Shown here piece after piece: positions 1 through 14,944 of a DNA stretch of 64,000 nucleotides. The first letter of the stretch is position 1, and each line of letters starts with the position of its first letter. The notes under the pieces were generated by a model. It was given only the letters and a program-made list of their open reading frames with translations. It made no database searches and was not told where the DNA came from. Position numbers and translations under genes: made by a program. Origin of the DNA: Charina bottae (taxonomy: Eukaryota > Chordata > Lepidosauria > Squamata > Charinaidae); NCBI GenBank assembly GCA_023362775.1, contig JALMGJ010000001.1, positions 64,490,001 to 64,554,000 on the forward strand, written 5' to 3'.

Positions 1-117
1 AAGCAGTTTCATATCGCAATGAAACATTCAGCACCTAGTACACTCAGACTTGACCAGGGCTGGAACACTGAGGAGAGAAAAACAAGTGTACACATACACA
101 TTCCTTACACAGAAATA

Positions 118-1740
118 TCAGCTAAAATGACTTGCTGAACTCAAGGCTAAAATTTGTAACAATAACCGTCCATGTTTACAAACTTTACAGTGAGCTGAAT
201 TCAAAAACAGAGTCTCTGTAGAGAAATGCTTACACAACAGCAGCCCGGCAGAGTAGAAAACTCGGATTCGTTGTTCAGCTGACTCCTGGCATCTGGCGTC
301 CCCTCCCTTCGTAAACCAGGCCTCTTGCATCCGCTGGACATCGGGGCAGGGAACAGCCTTGTAGAATCACAGCAAATCACGGCTATTGTAAATTCCATCC
401 CAGGTTTTACTTCAGCTGGAACACTCTTTGCAAATCGTAGGAACAGGAACAGATGACTTGCAATGCAGCTTCTGGAAGTCGCTTGACAAAATAATCCATA
501 GGGTCAGGGAGATAGCGACGTTGCTTTCCGACCAGTAGCTCCAGACTTGACAAAATTCACGCACGCTTTTTCATAGTGCCAGAAAAATATGCCTTGTTCA
601 AATGCAGCAAACAAAGTCTTGAACTCACCAAGGTGGGTCATCACAGTCTCACCGGTTGCAGCTTCAAACCATAAAGCTGTCTTAATAGACCACCAAGGGC
701 AACAGAGCTCCACTGTGTATTAAAGGCTCCAACAGCTCTCAGCACCCATTACTCAGTCCCTGAGTAGCTGACATGCAGTAGCTGAGATAATTCCATTCAG
801 AGGAGTTGAGTCCCAAAAGCAAAAAATGCCATAAGCACAGTCCAAACATGCTTGCACGTCTTCAGAGAGATTCTCTCTGAAGGTGGATTTGCCACTTACT
901 GCCACAAATCTTCTTCTTGCAAAAAGAATGATTCCATCTCCACACACCAGGTCAGATAGTTTGTGCCATCTAAAACCTCAAATGGCAGACTGACCAGACA
1001 CTGTTCAGCCATTGCTGACCATTCAAAGAAAACATGTTTATTCCAAAACCAGCCTCTAAAAACAAACTCCCTTGCACAGCCAGGTCCAACGCAGCAAAGA
1101 AAACGCAAATTTCTCTCTGGGCCACCTTAACCTGATGGGGTATATGCTGGCTTAAAGGGGAAAAACCGAGGCTTGAGAATAAACAGACAAGAATGCAGCT
1201 TCTTAGGGCCAACAGTGTTTACTGTTTAGCATAGGGCAATAATGCAGATACAATCACATTACTGCAAAAAGCAAAAGATGAATATACAGGATACATCGTT
1301 GTAAAAGGAAAAACAAAACAAACTTATAAGCAGAGTTCCATGTATTGATCCCAGGGCCAGAGCTCCTGCCACGGCCTATACCCAAAGCCAGGCATAGCTC
1401 ACTCTGCCCAGTCCACGGGAAGTGAACACGTGAAGAACTACATGGCTAAGAGACACTAGAAATCAAGAAGACATAGAACACCATTCTGCATGGTTGTATA
1501 TTCAGACCTTCTAGCATTCTGATTGGCTGGATGTTAGCTGTTACACACACTAGGCCTCAAAGCACTAGGCCTAAAGCACATAGCATGACCTGCTATTGGT
1601 TAGCAGTGCTGCATCTACGCACTGAGTTCCCCCCCTCCTCCTTGCTCAGGGGAGGCTTGAGGAAGGCTTCCCACGGAAAGATATCAGGAGGATATCTCTC
1701 ATGGGAAGATTCATTGCTAGCCATAACAATGGTACCTTCT
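118..1740 (-). mobile_element. Possible degenerate LTR retrotransposon (copia-like gag relic)
   Basis: Weakly supported. On the minus strand, an open frame at 1108-896 contains LDGTNYLTW, then M and LW about 10-15 residues further on. This spacing resembles the conserved start of Ty1/copia-type Gag (GxNYxxW...M...LW). Downstream on the minus strand the frames at about 950-120 are short and broken. Upstream on that strand, 1217-1740 could be an LTR: it starts TGTTATGG, has CCAAT-like boxes, and ends near a run of AAACA. I could not find a second LTR, a convincing primer-binding site or any pol domain, so the identity rests on one motif. Confidence 0.22.
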
Positions 1741-2039
1741 AGCTTCATATCTAATGAAGATGTAAACAACGCCAAGGCTTCTCTGTTGTCCAGCCACCTG
1801 GCATTCACGTCATCATGAGAAGGCTTTGCTTTGCTTTGTAAAAGATGCAATTTGCCAAAACACTTTTGCATTGAAAAGAAATCCAATTTACCAATATCAT
1901 ATAGTATAAGAAATCTGACACTTGGAACTGCTTCTTAGCAGATTTAAGTGAATGATAGTCCTACTGATCTTGACTAAAGATTCCTTGTAGTTTCCCCGCA
2001 GTTTTAGTATGATGCATTTAAAGACTGCTTTTTCTCCAC

Positions 2040-2500
2040 CCCTGATTTGGGATCAGGGCTGAAAATGACTGAAAGTGATCCCCAATGTAATGAATTTCAG
2101 ACACATAGAGGTAAACAACATTTACATACCATTCATAAGAGACAATAGAAAAGCCAAAAGACCAGAACACCTCCTTGCCAGCAATCAACACCCAGATATG
2201 CAAAGATTAACACCAGGATTAGCACCAGAGACACAATCAAACAGCACAATATACCCTAATCAAGGAACTATTAACTCAGTCAATCAACAAAGCAGCAAAC
2301 AACAGCCCAATCAAGGAACTCCTAAGGAGAGAACAACACCTCCACCAAGACAAGCAGGACAAGCCATGGTATATAAACAGAGAGCAAGTCCCACTCCCTT
2401 TTTGCACTGAAGATGTTGCCTAGTTTGGCAATGAAATGTCTGCAAGAAAACAACAAGGCTCAGAGAGCACCAAGGACTCCACAGTGAATTTCTTACTGGA
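2040..2500 (+). mobile_element. Penelope-like element fragment, family A (3' region)
   Basis: A 111-codon open frame (2075-2410), rich in N, Q, P and T, runs straight into a hammerhead-like motif at 2399-2448. After it comes a tail with the GCTCAGAGAGCACC motif. Penelope-like retroelements are known to carry hammerhead ribozyme motifs in their terminal repeats. No reverse transcriptase or GIY-YIG endonuclease is present here, so this is a terminal fragment. The open frame may be the end of the element's ORF or chance. Its sequence differs from the family B copies at 3237, 19957 and 63098. Confidence 0.5.
2399..2448 (+). ncRNA. Hammerhead-ribozyme-like motif (Penelope family A)
   Basis: Reads CTGAAGA (core), then stem II GTTGCC/GGCAAT around a TAGTTT loop, then GAAA, a minimal stem III (AT/GT) and C as the predicted cleavage residue. 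The outer strands TTTTTGCA and TGCAAGAA pair as stem I over about 8 bp with one wobble. One extra base sits between the core and stem II, as in the family B copies. A minimal stem III is known for Penelope hammerheads, which may act as dimers. Activity is not shown by sequence. Confidence 0.5.
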
Positions 2501-3308
2501 AATCAATGCAACCATTTTTTTAAATGTAGTCTATAAAAAGAGCTGGACATGACTGTGCAAGGGAAAACCTTTACTTTTACCTATCAAATGAAAAAAAATG
2601 TAGAATATATAGTATCTGGGAGGAGAATGTTTATAGAACCAATATGTATCTACTAGAAAAAACAGCATCCATTAGACAAGCATTTCTCTGATATTGCTGT
2701 ACTTTGTTTTCTTTTAACATAACATTTGCATGTGAAAAGATGACCCATTCCCCAACATCATGATTCATGCCATCATGAGACTTCCTGAAGGCACCACTTT
2801 GCTCCTTCTTGGTCTATTCCCCTAGATCATTTGCAACTTCCAGGCAAGGAGACATTCTTGCAAGAAGCTGGAATGCCAGGACCTCTCATCCAGAGCTGCT
2901 GATCAGTCAGGGACACATTAATGGTTTATATAGAGATACACAAATGGCCCTAGGTTCAGTACACTGTGGACATCCTCACTCCGCTTGATGTCTTAAAGCC
3001 ATTGTCAGTCAGTATACTGTCAACAGTACTGAGCTACATAGCCTGGTGTAGCATAACACAGCTTCTTATATTCTTATAACAGTAAAATCATTTAGTTAGT
3101 TATCAATTTGTATGCAATCCCAATTTTAGGAATAACTCTTGCATTGTAAAGATCTTGATATCGCATACATTTAGAAATATAACTTCTGGCATACATAATG
3201 CATACATTGCCCACTTCTGAAGCACAATCAATTTTTGTCTATGAAGGTTCTCAGTCATCCAGGTGGAATTGTCTGTAGCTTGAATCATGTCAACTGGATT
3301 TCTATTTT

Positions 3309-3357
3309 CTCAGTGGAAACGTTTCACTCCTTATCCAAGGAGCTTCTTCAGTCTGAG
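3309..3357 (-). ncRNA. Hammerhead-ribozyme-like motif (family B, minus arm)
   Basis: On the minus strand: stem I 5' side CTCA-GA, core CTGAAGA, stem II GCTCCTT/AAGGAGT around GGAT, GAAA, then CGTT as minimal stem III plus cleavage residue, then TC-CAC-TGAG closing stem I with a 3-nt bulge. The 49 nt are identical to the plus-strand motif at 3687-3735. Confidence 0.5.
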
Positions 3358-3686
3358 CAAAGTTAGTAAGGGAATCCTAAAATATGTTGCTGTGTGACCT
3401 TACACCTGGGGCTAGGTCATGGTTATTTTTTTTTGAGATGTTATTTCTAAGTCCCTTTATCATCTAAAGGAGGATCGTTAAGATCACCATGCTGCCGTTG
3501 AGCTTGCGAAATGGTCTTAATCTTCCTAGGCACAGAAGACAAAGCAGGGAGGAAGATAGGGGAAAGATTGTGCCTGAGACCCCCACCTCTATTCAAGGAA
3601 GGATTTTCCAAGTTGGCATAACCATGACCTAGCCCCAGGTGCAAGGTCACACAGCAACATATTTTAGGATTCCCTTACCAACTTTG

Positions 3687-3735
3687 CTCAGACTGAAGAA
3701 GCTCCTTGGATAAGGAGTGAAACGTTTCCACTGAG
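3687..3735 (+). ncRNA. Hammerhead-ribozyme-like motif (family B, plus arm)
   Basis: Identical over 49 nt to the motif on the opposite strand at 3309-3357: CTGAAGA core, 7-bp stem II with one terminal G-T wobble, GAAA, stem I of GA/TC plus CTCA/TGAG. The two copies face each other, so a transcript across the locus would fold one against the other. Confidence 0.5.
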
Positions 3736-3790
3736 AAAATAGAAATCCAGTTGACATGATTCAAGCTACAGACAATCAATTTTTACATGA

Positions 3791-7001
<3,211 letters not shown>

Positions 7002-7163
7002 TAAATATTTCTGTAAAGTAACTGGTAATGTTCCTGTGTTTGTGCTCAAGCAAAACGAGTCCCTTGGAGTTTAAACTGCAGAATGGGCACTGTCGAGATC
7101 AGGGAGGGAAAGGCATCCTGGATCCTTCCCATCTTCCAGGAAGCTTACATATAAGATGTTCCC

Positions 7164-7208
7164 ATCTAAAGCCCAGAGTCGCTTTTATAGTGAGATGGGC
7201 AGTCTATA

Positions 7209-7257
<49 letters not shown>
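7164..7257 (+). repeat. L2/CR1-type LINE 3' tail with (TAA)n microsatellite
   Basis: The text CCCAGAGTCGC...GAGATGGGCAGTCTATAAA followed by about 16 TAA units is the usual 3' end of a non-LTR retrotransposon that ends in a simple repeat. The same consensus recurs in this window at 20540, 27400, 50070, 50480 and 57170. Confidence 0.6.
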
Positions 7258-7260
7258 CAA

Positions 7261-7490
7261 GTTGTGTGTGTGCCTTCAAGTCAGTTTTGATTCCTGGCGA
7301 CTGCCTGGACAAGTCCCTGCAGCTTTCTTGCCAAGATTTCGGAAGTGGTTTGCCATTGCTTCCTTCCTAGAGCTAAGAGAGAGTGACTGGCCCAAGGCCA
7401 CCCAGATGGCTTCATGCCTAAGGCGGGACTAGAACTCACGGTCTCCCAGTTCTAGCCTAGTGCCTTAACCACTCACCAAACTGGCTCTCA
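7261..7490 (-). mobile_element. Sauria-type tRNA-derived SINE
   Basis: On the minus strand it begins GAGAGCCAGTTTGGTGAGTGG (tRNA-like A-box region). It then runs through GTGAGTTCTAG (B-box region), CTGGGTGGCCTTGGGCCAGTCACTC, CAAACCACTTCCG and CTTGGCAAGAAAGCTGCAGGG, and ends in a (CA)-rich tail. The order matches the full-length copy at 44193. This family is restricted to squamates as far as I know, so it is one of the best clues to the host. It abuts the (TAA)n of the preceding LINE tail. Confidence 0.8.
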
Positions 7491-8084
7491 AAGCAAATTA
7501 GGGTAAGATTTCATTGCTCAGCCAGTTTTATAGTGAGCTACAGGGCGGAGCTAGGATTTGGATCCAAATTTTCTTAAGATGCAATCTACAATGATTCCTG
7601 ATTTCCCACTAGTGAGTCATGCTCATAACCCAACCTTCAACAACCTAGTGCCCGTCATATATTAAATCACAACCCCCTACGTACCCAGCCTTCATGGCTA
7701 ATATACGTCATAAGGTTCTTACTGTATACATGTTGAGGTTATTCAAACAAACCTCTGACCTAGTGCTCTGAACAGAATTGTCATACCTTCTTCTTCCTTT
7801 CTTTACTGTGAGAATGAATGCGGTCTCCAAGTATCAGATTGTATGCCTGCCATTAATTCCTACTTTAAAAAATATTGAGGAACTGGTTATGCAGTTTTGG
7901 TTTTACGTTCTTATACTTTGTAAGAAATAGTGCCAACAATGCCACATGCACGCATGCCCACATGCCCTCTTCCCTTCAGTTTGCTGCGCAGCTCTATTGT
8001 TCAATCTAGCCCTTTACCAACTGGATTCAGATTCCACAATGGGTTTGTTAATATATATATAAAAAAAATCAAGTTTCCTCCAAT

Positions 8085-8235
8085 TTGCTTCGCAGTGTCT
8101 TCATGGACACATTCACGTTGCTTTCTTGGCAGCAGCCTGGAACTGGTTTGCTCTTGCTTTCTTCCAAGATACTTTTTCAACTACCCAGACAGGTCTACAG
8201 CTGTGGGACTTCTAGGTGGTTTCTCACCAAAGGGA
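8085..8235 (-). mobile_element. Fragment of a 5S-rRNA-related SINE
   Basis: TTCATGGACACATTCACG...GGCAGCAGCCTGGAACTGGTTTGC...GGGACTTCTAGGTGGTTTCTC matches the body of the element at 28148-28365, but lacks the 5S-like block. It is degenerate and orientation is set by comparison with that copy. Confidence 0.35.
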
Positions 8236-8964
8236 AGGGGGGAAACCATACTGATCCTGCTTTCACTTTCTGGGGTCAGCGAAGGTGATAACCTTAGAAG
8301 GTGCTGTACTGTAGGTGCTGCCACTGTCAGAGCTCTAGAACAAGTTTTCTGGGAAGAGAGGAAGTGGGATATTTGCTATACTTGAAGAGACAGCGCAAAG
8401 TCAATTCCCTGTGTCTAAATAAAACACAGTATGAGATTGCTGGGCTAAACTCTCTGCCCTAGCTGACTCCTCATCTCTTTGATTCTGTCCCACCCTTCAC
8501 CACAGTGGGTAATTTAGCACTACTGAGCTAAACAGCCATTGAATCTCCCGTTTTGCACCAATCAGGTTTTTGTTCTTTCTCTTGCTATAAACTTAATGTA
8601 GTTTTATAGCATGTTAATTGCCATTACTTGTTGCCAAGAATCCTGGGGATTACACTTTTGGGAACTGCCAACAATCCTCTATCTGAGCATTCCATAGCCT
8701 CTTGCCTTGACAGTGCAATTCCTTAGTTCCCTGAGAATAAATGGCTTCTAAGGAGTGCATGTGCAACTGCGCATACACATGCAGAGAAATGGCACAGCAA
8801 AAAGAAGCACATAGTGTGTAAGAGCCAATATTTATTGTGAAATTCTCATAGTATGGTGGGTTTCAAAGAGAAGTCTCTTCTTCCGATTCAGCTGCATCCA
8901 AAGACACCTGAGCAGACTTCTGCTCACAGAATGGGATTTCATCATGCTGCCCTTCCCTCTATAC

Positions 8965-9084
8965 CAGTGTTTCTCAACCGTGGCAACTTTAAGATGTGTG
9001 GACTTCAACTCCCAGAATTCCCCAGCCAGAATTCTGGAAGTTGAAGTCCACACATCTTAAAGTTGCCAAGGTTGAGAAACACTG
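8965..9084. mobile_element. Palindromic hAT MITE (CAGTGTTTCTCAACC)
   Basis: 120 bp, almost fully palindromic: CAGTGTTTCTCAACC at the left, its complement ending CACTG at the right, with AACTTTAAGATGTGTGGACT arms meeting at CAGAATTCCCCAGCCAGAATT. It is flanked by CTCTATAC and CTCTACAC, an 8-bp target duplication with one mismatch, which is diagnostic for hAT transposons. No coding capacity. Confidence 0.88.
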
Positions 9085-9409
9085 CTCTACACCATTCACA
9101 TCTCCTCTGAAATGTCCTCCAACCTCTGGAACAGATTTGGGGAGTTACAGGAGGAAAGGGGGATTGGTCCCACCAGCAGGATGTTGTTTTGTAGCAGACA
9201 AATATCACTTGATATCCTCACTTACAACAAACCGTTGTTGTTATGGTCCTTACATTATTATTTTTTAAAAATTTTATTACTGAGCAAGGTTTGCAAGCCA
9301 CTCAGTGCCAATTGCTGATTGGAGTGGCATATAAGACAAACAAGCGAACCCTATTCTCTGTGAACGTGAGTTCAGTAAGATTACTCTAAGAACACTTAAA
9401 CAAATTTAA

Positions 9410-9643
<234 letters not shown>

Positions 9644-11212
9644 TAGGAATGGCTCTGTACGTATTTCTCTCCCTGTCCTTTTGTCATGAATAGCTTTCCA
9701 GTGACATGTGCACTTCTGTCCTATCAAGGCCACAGAAAACAGCCATATTGGAATGACTTTTACAATGCTACCTAGATCTTTCTTACTTTTCACTTCGAGA
9801 TCAATACATTCTACTTATGGAACCCTCTTCATACCCAATGATAAACTGGAAAATGGAGTAACATTTGTAAGGCATGTGCTAAGACCCATGGTACCTGGAA
9901 CTTGGAAGTTCCAAAATAAGATTTCCCAACAGCTTTTTCTTTGGGAAAAAGGTTTATAAAGTAAACATTTGACTTCTTTCCACCAAGGAAGTGGCTTAAT
10001 CATTTGTTCTTCATACTAATTCTCTAATATTCATACATAATCTCATTATGCTGTTGTTATTCATACTCATTCTGCACCTCCCTGCTTCCCCCCCCCCTTG
10101 GCTAGTAGAGATATCATAGAAACTTGTCATGGATTTCTACAGAAGCAGTTTTGCCAGAGGGTCCTGGAGTGGTGTAGACTCCAGTCTCTTATCTTCCTCC
10201 AGTTAAAAATCTGCACAAAAAGCTGCTTTTTTTTTTAATGAAGGCTGGATTTGGAAAAGAATGCATATATTTTTGAAAGTTGTGCTGCATTATGTAAAAA
10301 AAGGAAAAGAGCTTATATGTGTATATGTATATTTTAAATGCTTACATCAGAAAAAATTCTGTGGTAAATGACATTAGAACAATTCATATAAAATCAAGAT
10401 ACCTTGTTGGATTTACACTGATAACTATACATTAGGAAAATGTATGCTATGTTCAAAAAAGTTATAAATGAAAACAGACGAGGATCTTTTTTAAATGGGC
10501 CTTTTTTTAAAAAAAACCTACATAAAAATGGACTGGGGTATTGCCCGTAATACAGACTGTTAAATTGTCTGGATTTACCTTGATCCCTGATAGCTAACAA
10601 CTTCAGAAAAACAATTTCTATTTGGAATTTCCCATGAGGAAAAAAAATAGTTGATTCCACTCCTCCTAAAATCCTGATCTGACCTTTTGCTAAGAAAAAG
10701 AACCAGAGAATCCAGGTCTGTTGTACCTCTTTAATTCTCTCCATGAACTGATAACAGAGTTGATAATTTCCATGGCTGTTTATTTTAACAGAAGGCTTAT
10801 CCTCACAGGCAAGTTGTCTTTCACAGTAGCGTAACCACAGTTCCTGATCTTTTGACTGAAGAACCCAGGAGATACTTCCAGAGGTTCCTGACATTTGCTG
10901 GCATGAGGGCTACAAATTAAAAAAAAAACTGCTAAGGGATAGGAAGAATGAGTGTACATCAGCCTTTCAGCTTAATTAGTCCTTGGCTTCCCTGCAGAGA
11001 TCTTCATAAAGTCCCAGCTGTGATGTACTTATGTGAGCAAAACAATTTACATGTGGCACTGACTGGTACTGGCAATCTGGGTGCCCTGGTAGATTTGCTT
11101 GTCAATTTTCAAAACTCAGCACAAGTCTTACAAAAACCACATAAAGACTCAGCATTGTATCATTGCCTTTGTTGTTATCTTTTATTTAACTTCAGCTTTT
11201 CTCCTTCTAGCC

Positions 11213-11511
11213 CATAGCTTTCCAAACAGTGTGTCGCGACACTTTAGTGTGCCACAACACACAGTTTAGTGTGTTGCGAAGCGGTGGTGTGGGGGTGCAC
11301 GCGGTGGTGGCGGTGTGCACGGCGGCGGTGGTAGTGGTGCGCCATCAGCGCTTCCGCGTTTTAGCAAGGCCGCCGCTGCGCACGCCGCCGCTGTGCACTG
11401 CCGCTGCCGTGCACCCCCCGCACCGCCGCCGCCGTGCACGTGCACGCCCCCGCGCATGCCCCCACGGCCGCCGTTGGTGTGTCACCAACAGCGGCAGTTT
11501 GGAAAGCACTG
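11213..11511. mobile_element. Non-autonomous hAT element, GC-rich (CTTTCCAAAC family)
   Basis: Ends are CATAGCTTTCCAAAC and GTTTGGAAAGCACTG (imperfect inverted repeats), flanked on both sides by TTCTAGCC, a perfect 8-bp target duplication. Subterminal GTGTGTCGCGACAC and TTGGTGTGTCACCAACAGCGG link it to the copies at 23940 and 41844. The interior is G+C-rich, with GGTGG and GCCGCCGC runs and many CpG, unlike the AT-rich intron around it. Open frames here in several phases (up to 98 codons) are a by-product of base composition, not genes. Confidence 0.88.
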
Positions 11512-12073
11512 TTCTAGCCTATTAGGTTATAGCAAGAGATGTTGCCAACTCTGAGACAGGATTCTGGTTGCAACAGTCCTATAGCAGAAACTTGTTCAGT
11601 GTCAGTCTGTAAGAAGGTCCAGGAGTATCAAGAGAAGGATTCATTTGTACTCTATAGTAATCTTCCACATCACAGTCAGCATGAGAAGCTGCTATAAACT
11701 AAACGGGACCAAGAGAATGTGGGTTATTGCCATATCAGAAGCATAACAAAATAATAATAATCATCACCACATTAAAAGTGGCCTGTTGGAGCACACCAAA
11801 GTTATATCTAGTTCCATATTATTTTGCCACGGTGGTCGACCAGAATCTCAGTACCCGCACACAAACACAGACATCCTTCTGATCATATTTCCTCACAATT
11901 GATGTCATTAACTAGAAGTATATGGCTTCTAGTGGGGGTGAGATGTAGCTGTCCCAGCTAGCAATCATTGATATCCTTCTGCTCTATGAATCTGTCTAAT
12001 CAAAATTTAAATCTATCCAAGTTGGTGACCATCACACATCTTAGAGCAGAAAAAATTAGTTATGTGGAAACAT

Positions 12074-12126
12074 CTGTAGCTTGAATCATGTCAACTGGAT
12101 TTCGATGACTGAGAACCTTCATAGAC
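12074..12126. repeat. Small rearranged fragment of Penelope family B
   Basis: CTGTAGCTTGAATCATGTCAACTGGATTTC in minus-sense is joined directly to GATGACTGAGAACCTTCATAGAC in plus-sense. The two pieces come from the same 3' region seen at 20130-20200 but are out of their normal order and orientation. The hammerhead-like part is missing. Confidence 0.55.
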
Positions 12127-12819
12127 TTATGTGGAAACACTTCCTTTTATTGACTTGCTTCTCCTACCATTCAGTTTTATCAGAAGATGCCATGATGTAT
12201 TTTCCCCCACACATACATATTTTTAACCCCAGTACCATTTAGAGTTAGAGCCAGTGTGGTACAGTAGATAAGGCAGGGGTATGTACAGTTATAATTTTTC
12301 TTGTTGGCCTTTGCATGGTGTGTTTGGATATGAATGCTGAAAAGTAGGTGGAGCCAGAAAAAAAGAATAGATTGGGCCAGGATAAAAATTTCCATTGAAA
12401 TTGTAGTTTAAAATGAAATAAAAGTAAATGCAATTTATTACAGTACTTCCCATGTATTTAAGAATTTTCCTATTCCATCATATTAAAAATTACAATTTAG
12501 TGGCAGCTTTTTGAAGGACTGTGGGCTTAACAACAGGTTTCTATATTTTGTGCATTGGACTAGGACTGGGGAAATGAGTCCCAATACTGTACATACCTAA
12601 CTGTGGACATTCAATTCTAGACTAGTCATTTTTTCTCAGCCCACCCTACTTCATAGGATAATCATTCTGGAGAAGAAACTGGCAGAGGAGAGGGTGCTAT
12701 CACTGGGGAGAATGTATTTGGAAGATGTCTTGCTCTGGTCGTCTGGTGGGCTTTAAACTGAATCTGGAATAGAAGGGAGACAATACTCAGAGGCACCCTC
12801 AAAGCACAAGCCCATAGTC

Positions 12820-13060
12820 AGTAAATCTTACAACAGGGAATGAAGTAGTAAGAAGGAAGAAGTTCTCAGGAATACACCAGGAGAGCTATGAAGCAATGGA
12901 ACAGCCGGCCCCCTGGAGTCGTGACTGCTCCGTCCCTGCAGGTTTTCAAGCAAGGACTGGACAGCCATTTTTCTGGGTTGGTATGAAGACTTCAGCCCTG
13001 GGTTTGGATTAGAAGACCTCCAAAGACCTCAATCTCATGAGTCTGTGATTCTGCATATGT
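12820..13060 (+). mobile_element. CR1-type LINE 3' end
   Basis: TGGAACAGCCGGCCCCCTGGAG, then GCAGGTTTTCAAGCAAGGACTGGACAGCCA, TTAGAAGACCTCCAAAG and GTGATTCTG reproduce the familiar 3' untranslated region of amniote CR1 elements. It is truncated, with no coding remnant visible. Confidence 0.7.
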
Positions 13061-14708
13061 CCTACAGTGAGCTCCTTAACCCTTGTACCAGCTAGCCCAC
13101 AAAATGGATTCAGTGGCAGACAACATGGCATCTTTTAAGATGTCTGAAATGATATTCTTGGGACTGAAGGCATGATGTCAAGCACTAATCCCAGGAAGTC
13201 CCATACAACAGTCTTACCCTTTCCCTGCATATTCTACTTTTTTTATGCTGGAGCAGTTATTCCCAAATTGACATGCACCTTGGCAGAATATATGGGCTCC
13301 TACACTGGATGCAGTAACCACATTAACATTGAATAGTGCCCTACTGATTATGATAGTTTCAAAGGGCAACTCTATCTGTTATGTAACCAGCATTCAGTAC
13401 TGTGCTTTACTGTGTCTATATAATTAAGAGAAATATTATACACGTTTAAGCAATTTCATTTCTAGCAGCCTTGGCAGTCTAGCTGATGGTGTGTCAGTAA
13501 CTAAGGCTGTAACCCTCCAGGGCTCAGAAGTGTAGATTAGTATAAATGTACTCTGTTTTACTGTCCATATTAATAGTATAATATTTAAATCTACTGGGAG
13601 TAAGGAAAAGGGCAGGGAGGTTGATGGATATTTTCTTTTTAGAAAGATCCGTTAAGAATATTCTTACTAATGTTTATAATTTTCCTTAATATACAAAGGT
13701 TTTGTACAGAACTTTTCTCTCTCCTCTCCCCCTCTGTAACTTCTAGTTTATATACTTTTTATATGTAAATTCATTGTAATCTCTTTTAGCATAATTTCTC
13801 TGAAGTGCTTTGTTGCATAAATTTCCTCAATGTAAGCTGATTTAAATTTATAACACCCTCTTTTTGTACACAACTTACCCATTCTTTTTCAGATGTATTT
13901 CTTACAGTCTTTTTTTCCTTTGTGGATTTTTGACCAGAGCAAGATGGATGGTAGTGCACTTCATTCAGTGCTGACATATCTGTTTTGGCAGATTTTTCAA
14001 ACTGTTCCCCTTAGAATCCTATGGCAGAATTTTTTTTAACCACCTTTGCTAGTGGATAATCTCCATTATGCTCAGCATTATGAGGTTCTGGTGCTGGAGC
14101 GTGACTTCTAAATGCAGCATTCCTGGCTTAGGCCTAACATTTTGGAGCTTTCAGCTCCAAACTAGTTTAGAACAAGGTTGTTTCTCAAAAAGTCAGAAAT
14201 AGCTTGCTTTATTTCAGCTGCCCTGGTTCCCCAAACATCATCAAGAGTTCCTGATCTATCACAGAGCTTGATAAATATGATTTAAGGCAAAGAGGCCTGC
14301 AGAGGAGGCAGCTTTGTGTGTCAACAAGCCAGAAATTTATACTGGGCGTGGATCTTAGTCCAAGCCAGAAAAAATGTAATTGTTGGCCTCTTTCTAGAGG
14401 ATTTTTTTCCAGCTTCCTAAGTTCATCTTCAATCCAATGTTTTGTTGGCATGTCTTAGCTCTGTAACTAGCAAAACAATGCCAACTGTATAGAATCAGTG
14501 GCCTAATTTATACATGTTATTCAGAATCTAATTTTTGGGGCGGAGAAGAGTCTCAGTGAAGAGATTCCATTTGTTTACCACAGAATATACATAGCCCTGG
14601 CTGTGTATCTGTTTGGCTCAAAAATCTTATTATCAGTTGTATTTCAGCAGTGTCTTTTATGACCTGAATTTCTGCAGTTTATGGTTGTGATTGAAGACCA
14701 GTTTTAAG

Positions 14709-14777
14709 TAGGCTGACCATATTTCCTTGAGAGGAAAACAGGACCCTAACCTACCCAAGGCTTGCCGGACAAAGTGG

Positions 14778-14822
<45 letters not shown>

Positions 14823-14944
14823 TTTTGCCGCAGGAACTTTCAAAAACAGGACAAAATGGATATTTTTCTGAAAACGATGGGACGGTTGGGAATTGTTTAG
14901 AAAACGGGACTGTCCTGTTCAAAACGGGACATATGGTCAGCCTA
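14709..14944. mobile_element. Non-autonomous hAT element with internal (GT)n
   Basis: Ends TAGGCTGACCATAT and ATATGGTCAGCCTA are perfect inverted repeats, and GTTTTAAG (8 bp) flanks both sides (14701-14708 and 14945-14952). AAAACAGGAC, AAAACGGGAC and GGACTGTCCTG blocks are scattered inside. A pure (GT)n tract at 14784-14819 interrupts the interior. Different family from the CTTTCCAAAC copies. Confidence 0.85.

Larger units (their letters stand above)
3237..3790. mobile_element. Penelope-like element family B, inverted 3' ends around a coding remnant
   Basis: Two arms, 3268-3426 (minus-sense) and 3620-3776 (plus-sense), are near-perfect inverted copies of the same 3' untranslated region. The spacer of about 190 bp carries, on the minus strand, the C-terminal coding end of the element. 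It contains the residues YANLENPSLN and ends PLDDKGT-stop at 3447. The same coding end occurs on the + strand at 63098-63270. Each arm holds a hammerhead-like motif. Inverted and partial-tandem arrangements are typical of Penelope-like insertions. No RT domain is present. Confidence 0.6.

Noticed and set aside
7930..8385. 151-codon plus-strand frame
   Set aside because: It overlaps a SINE fragment, has no recognisable domain and low-complexity S/L/C composition.
12248..12277. GAGCCAGTGTGGTACAGTAG, possible SINE head
   Set aside because: Only about 30 bp resemble the tRNA-related start; no body or tail follows.
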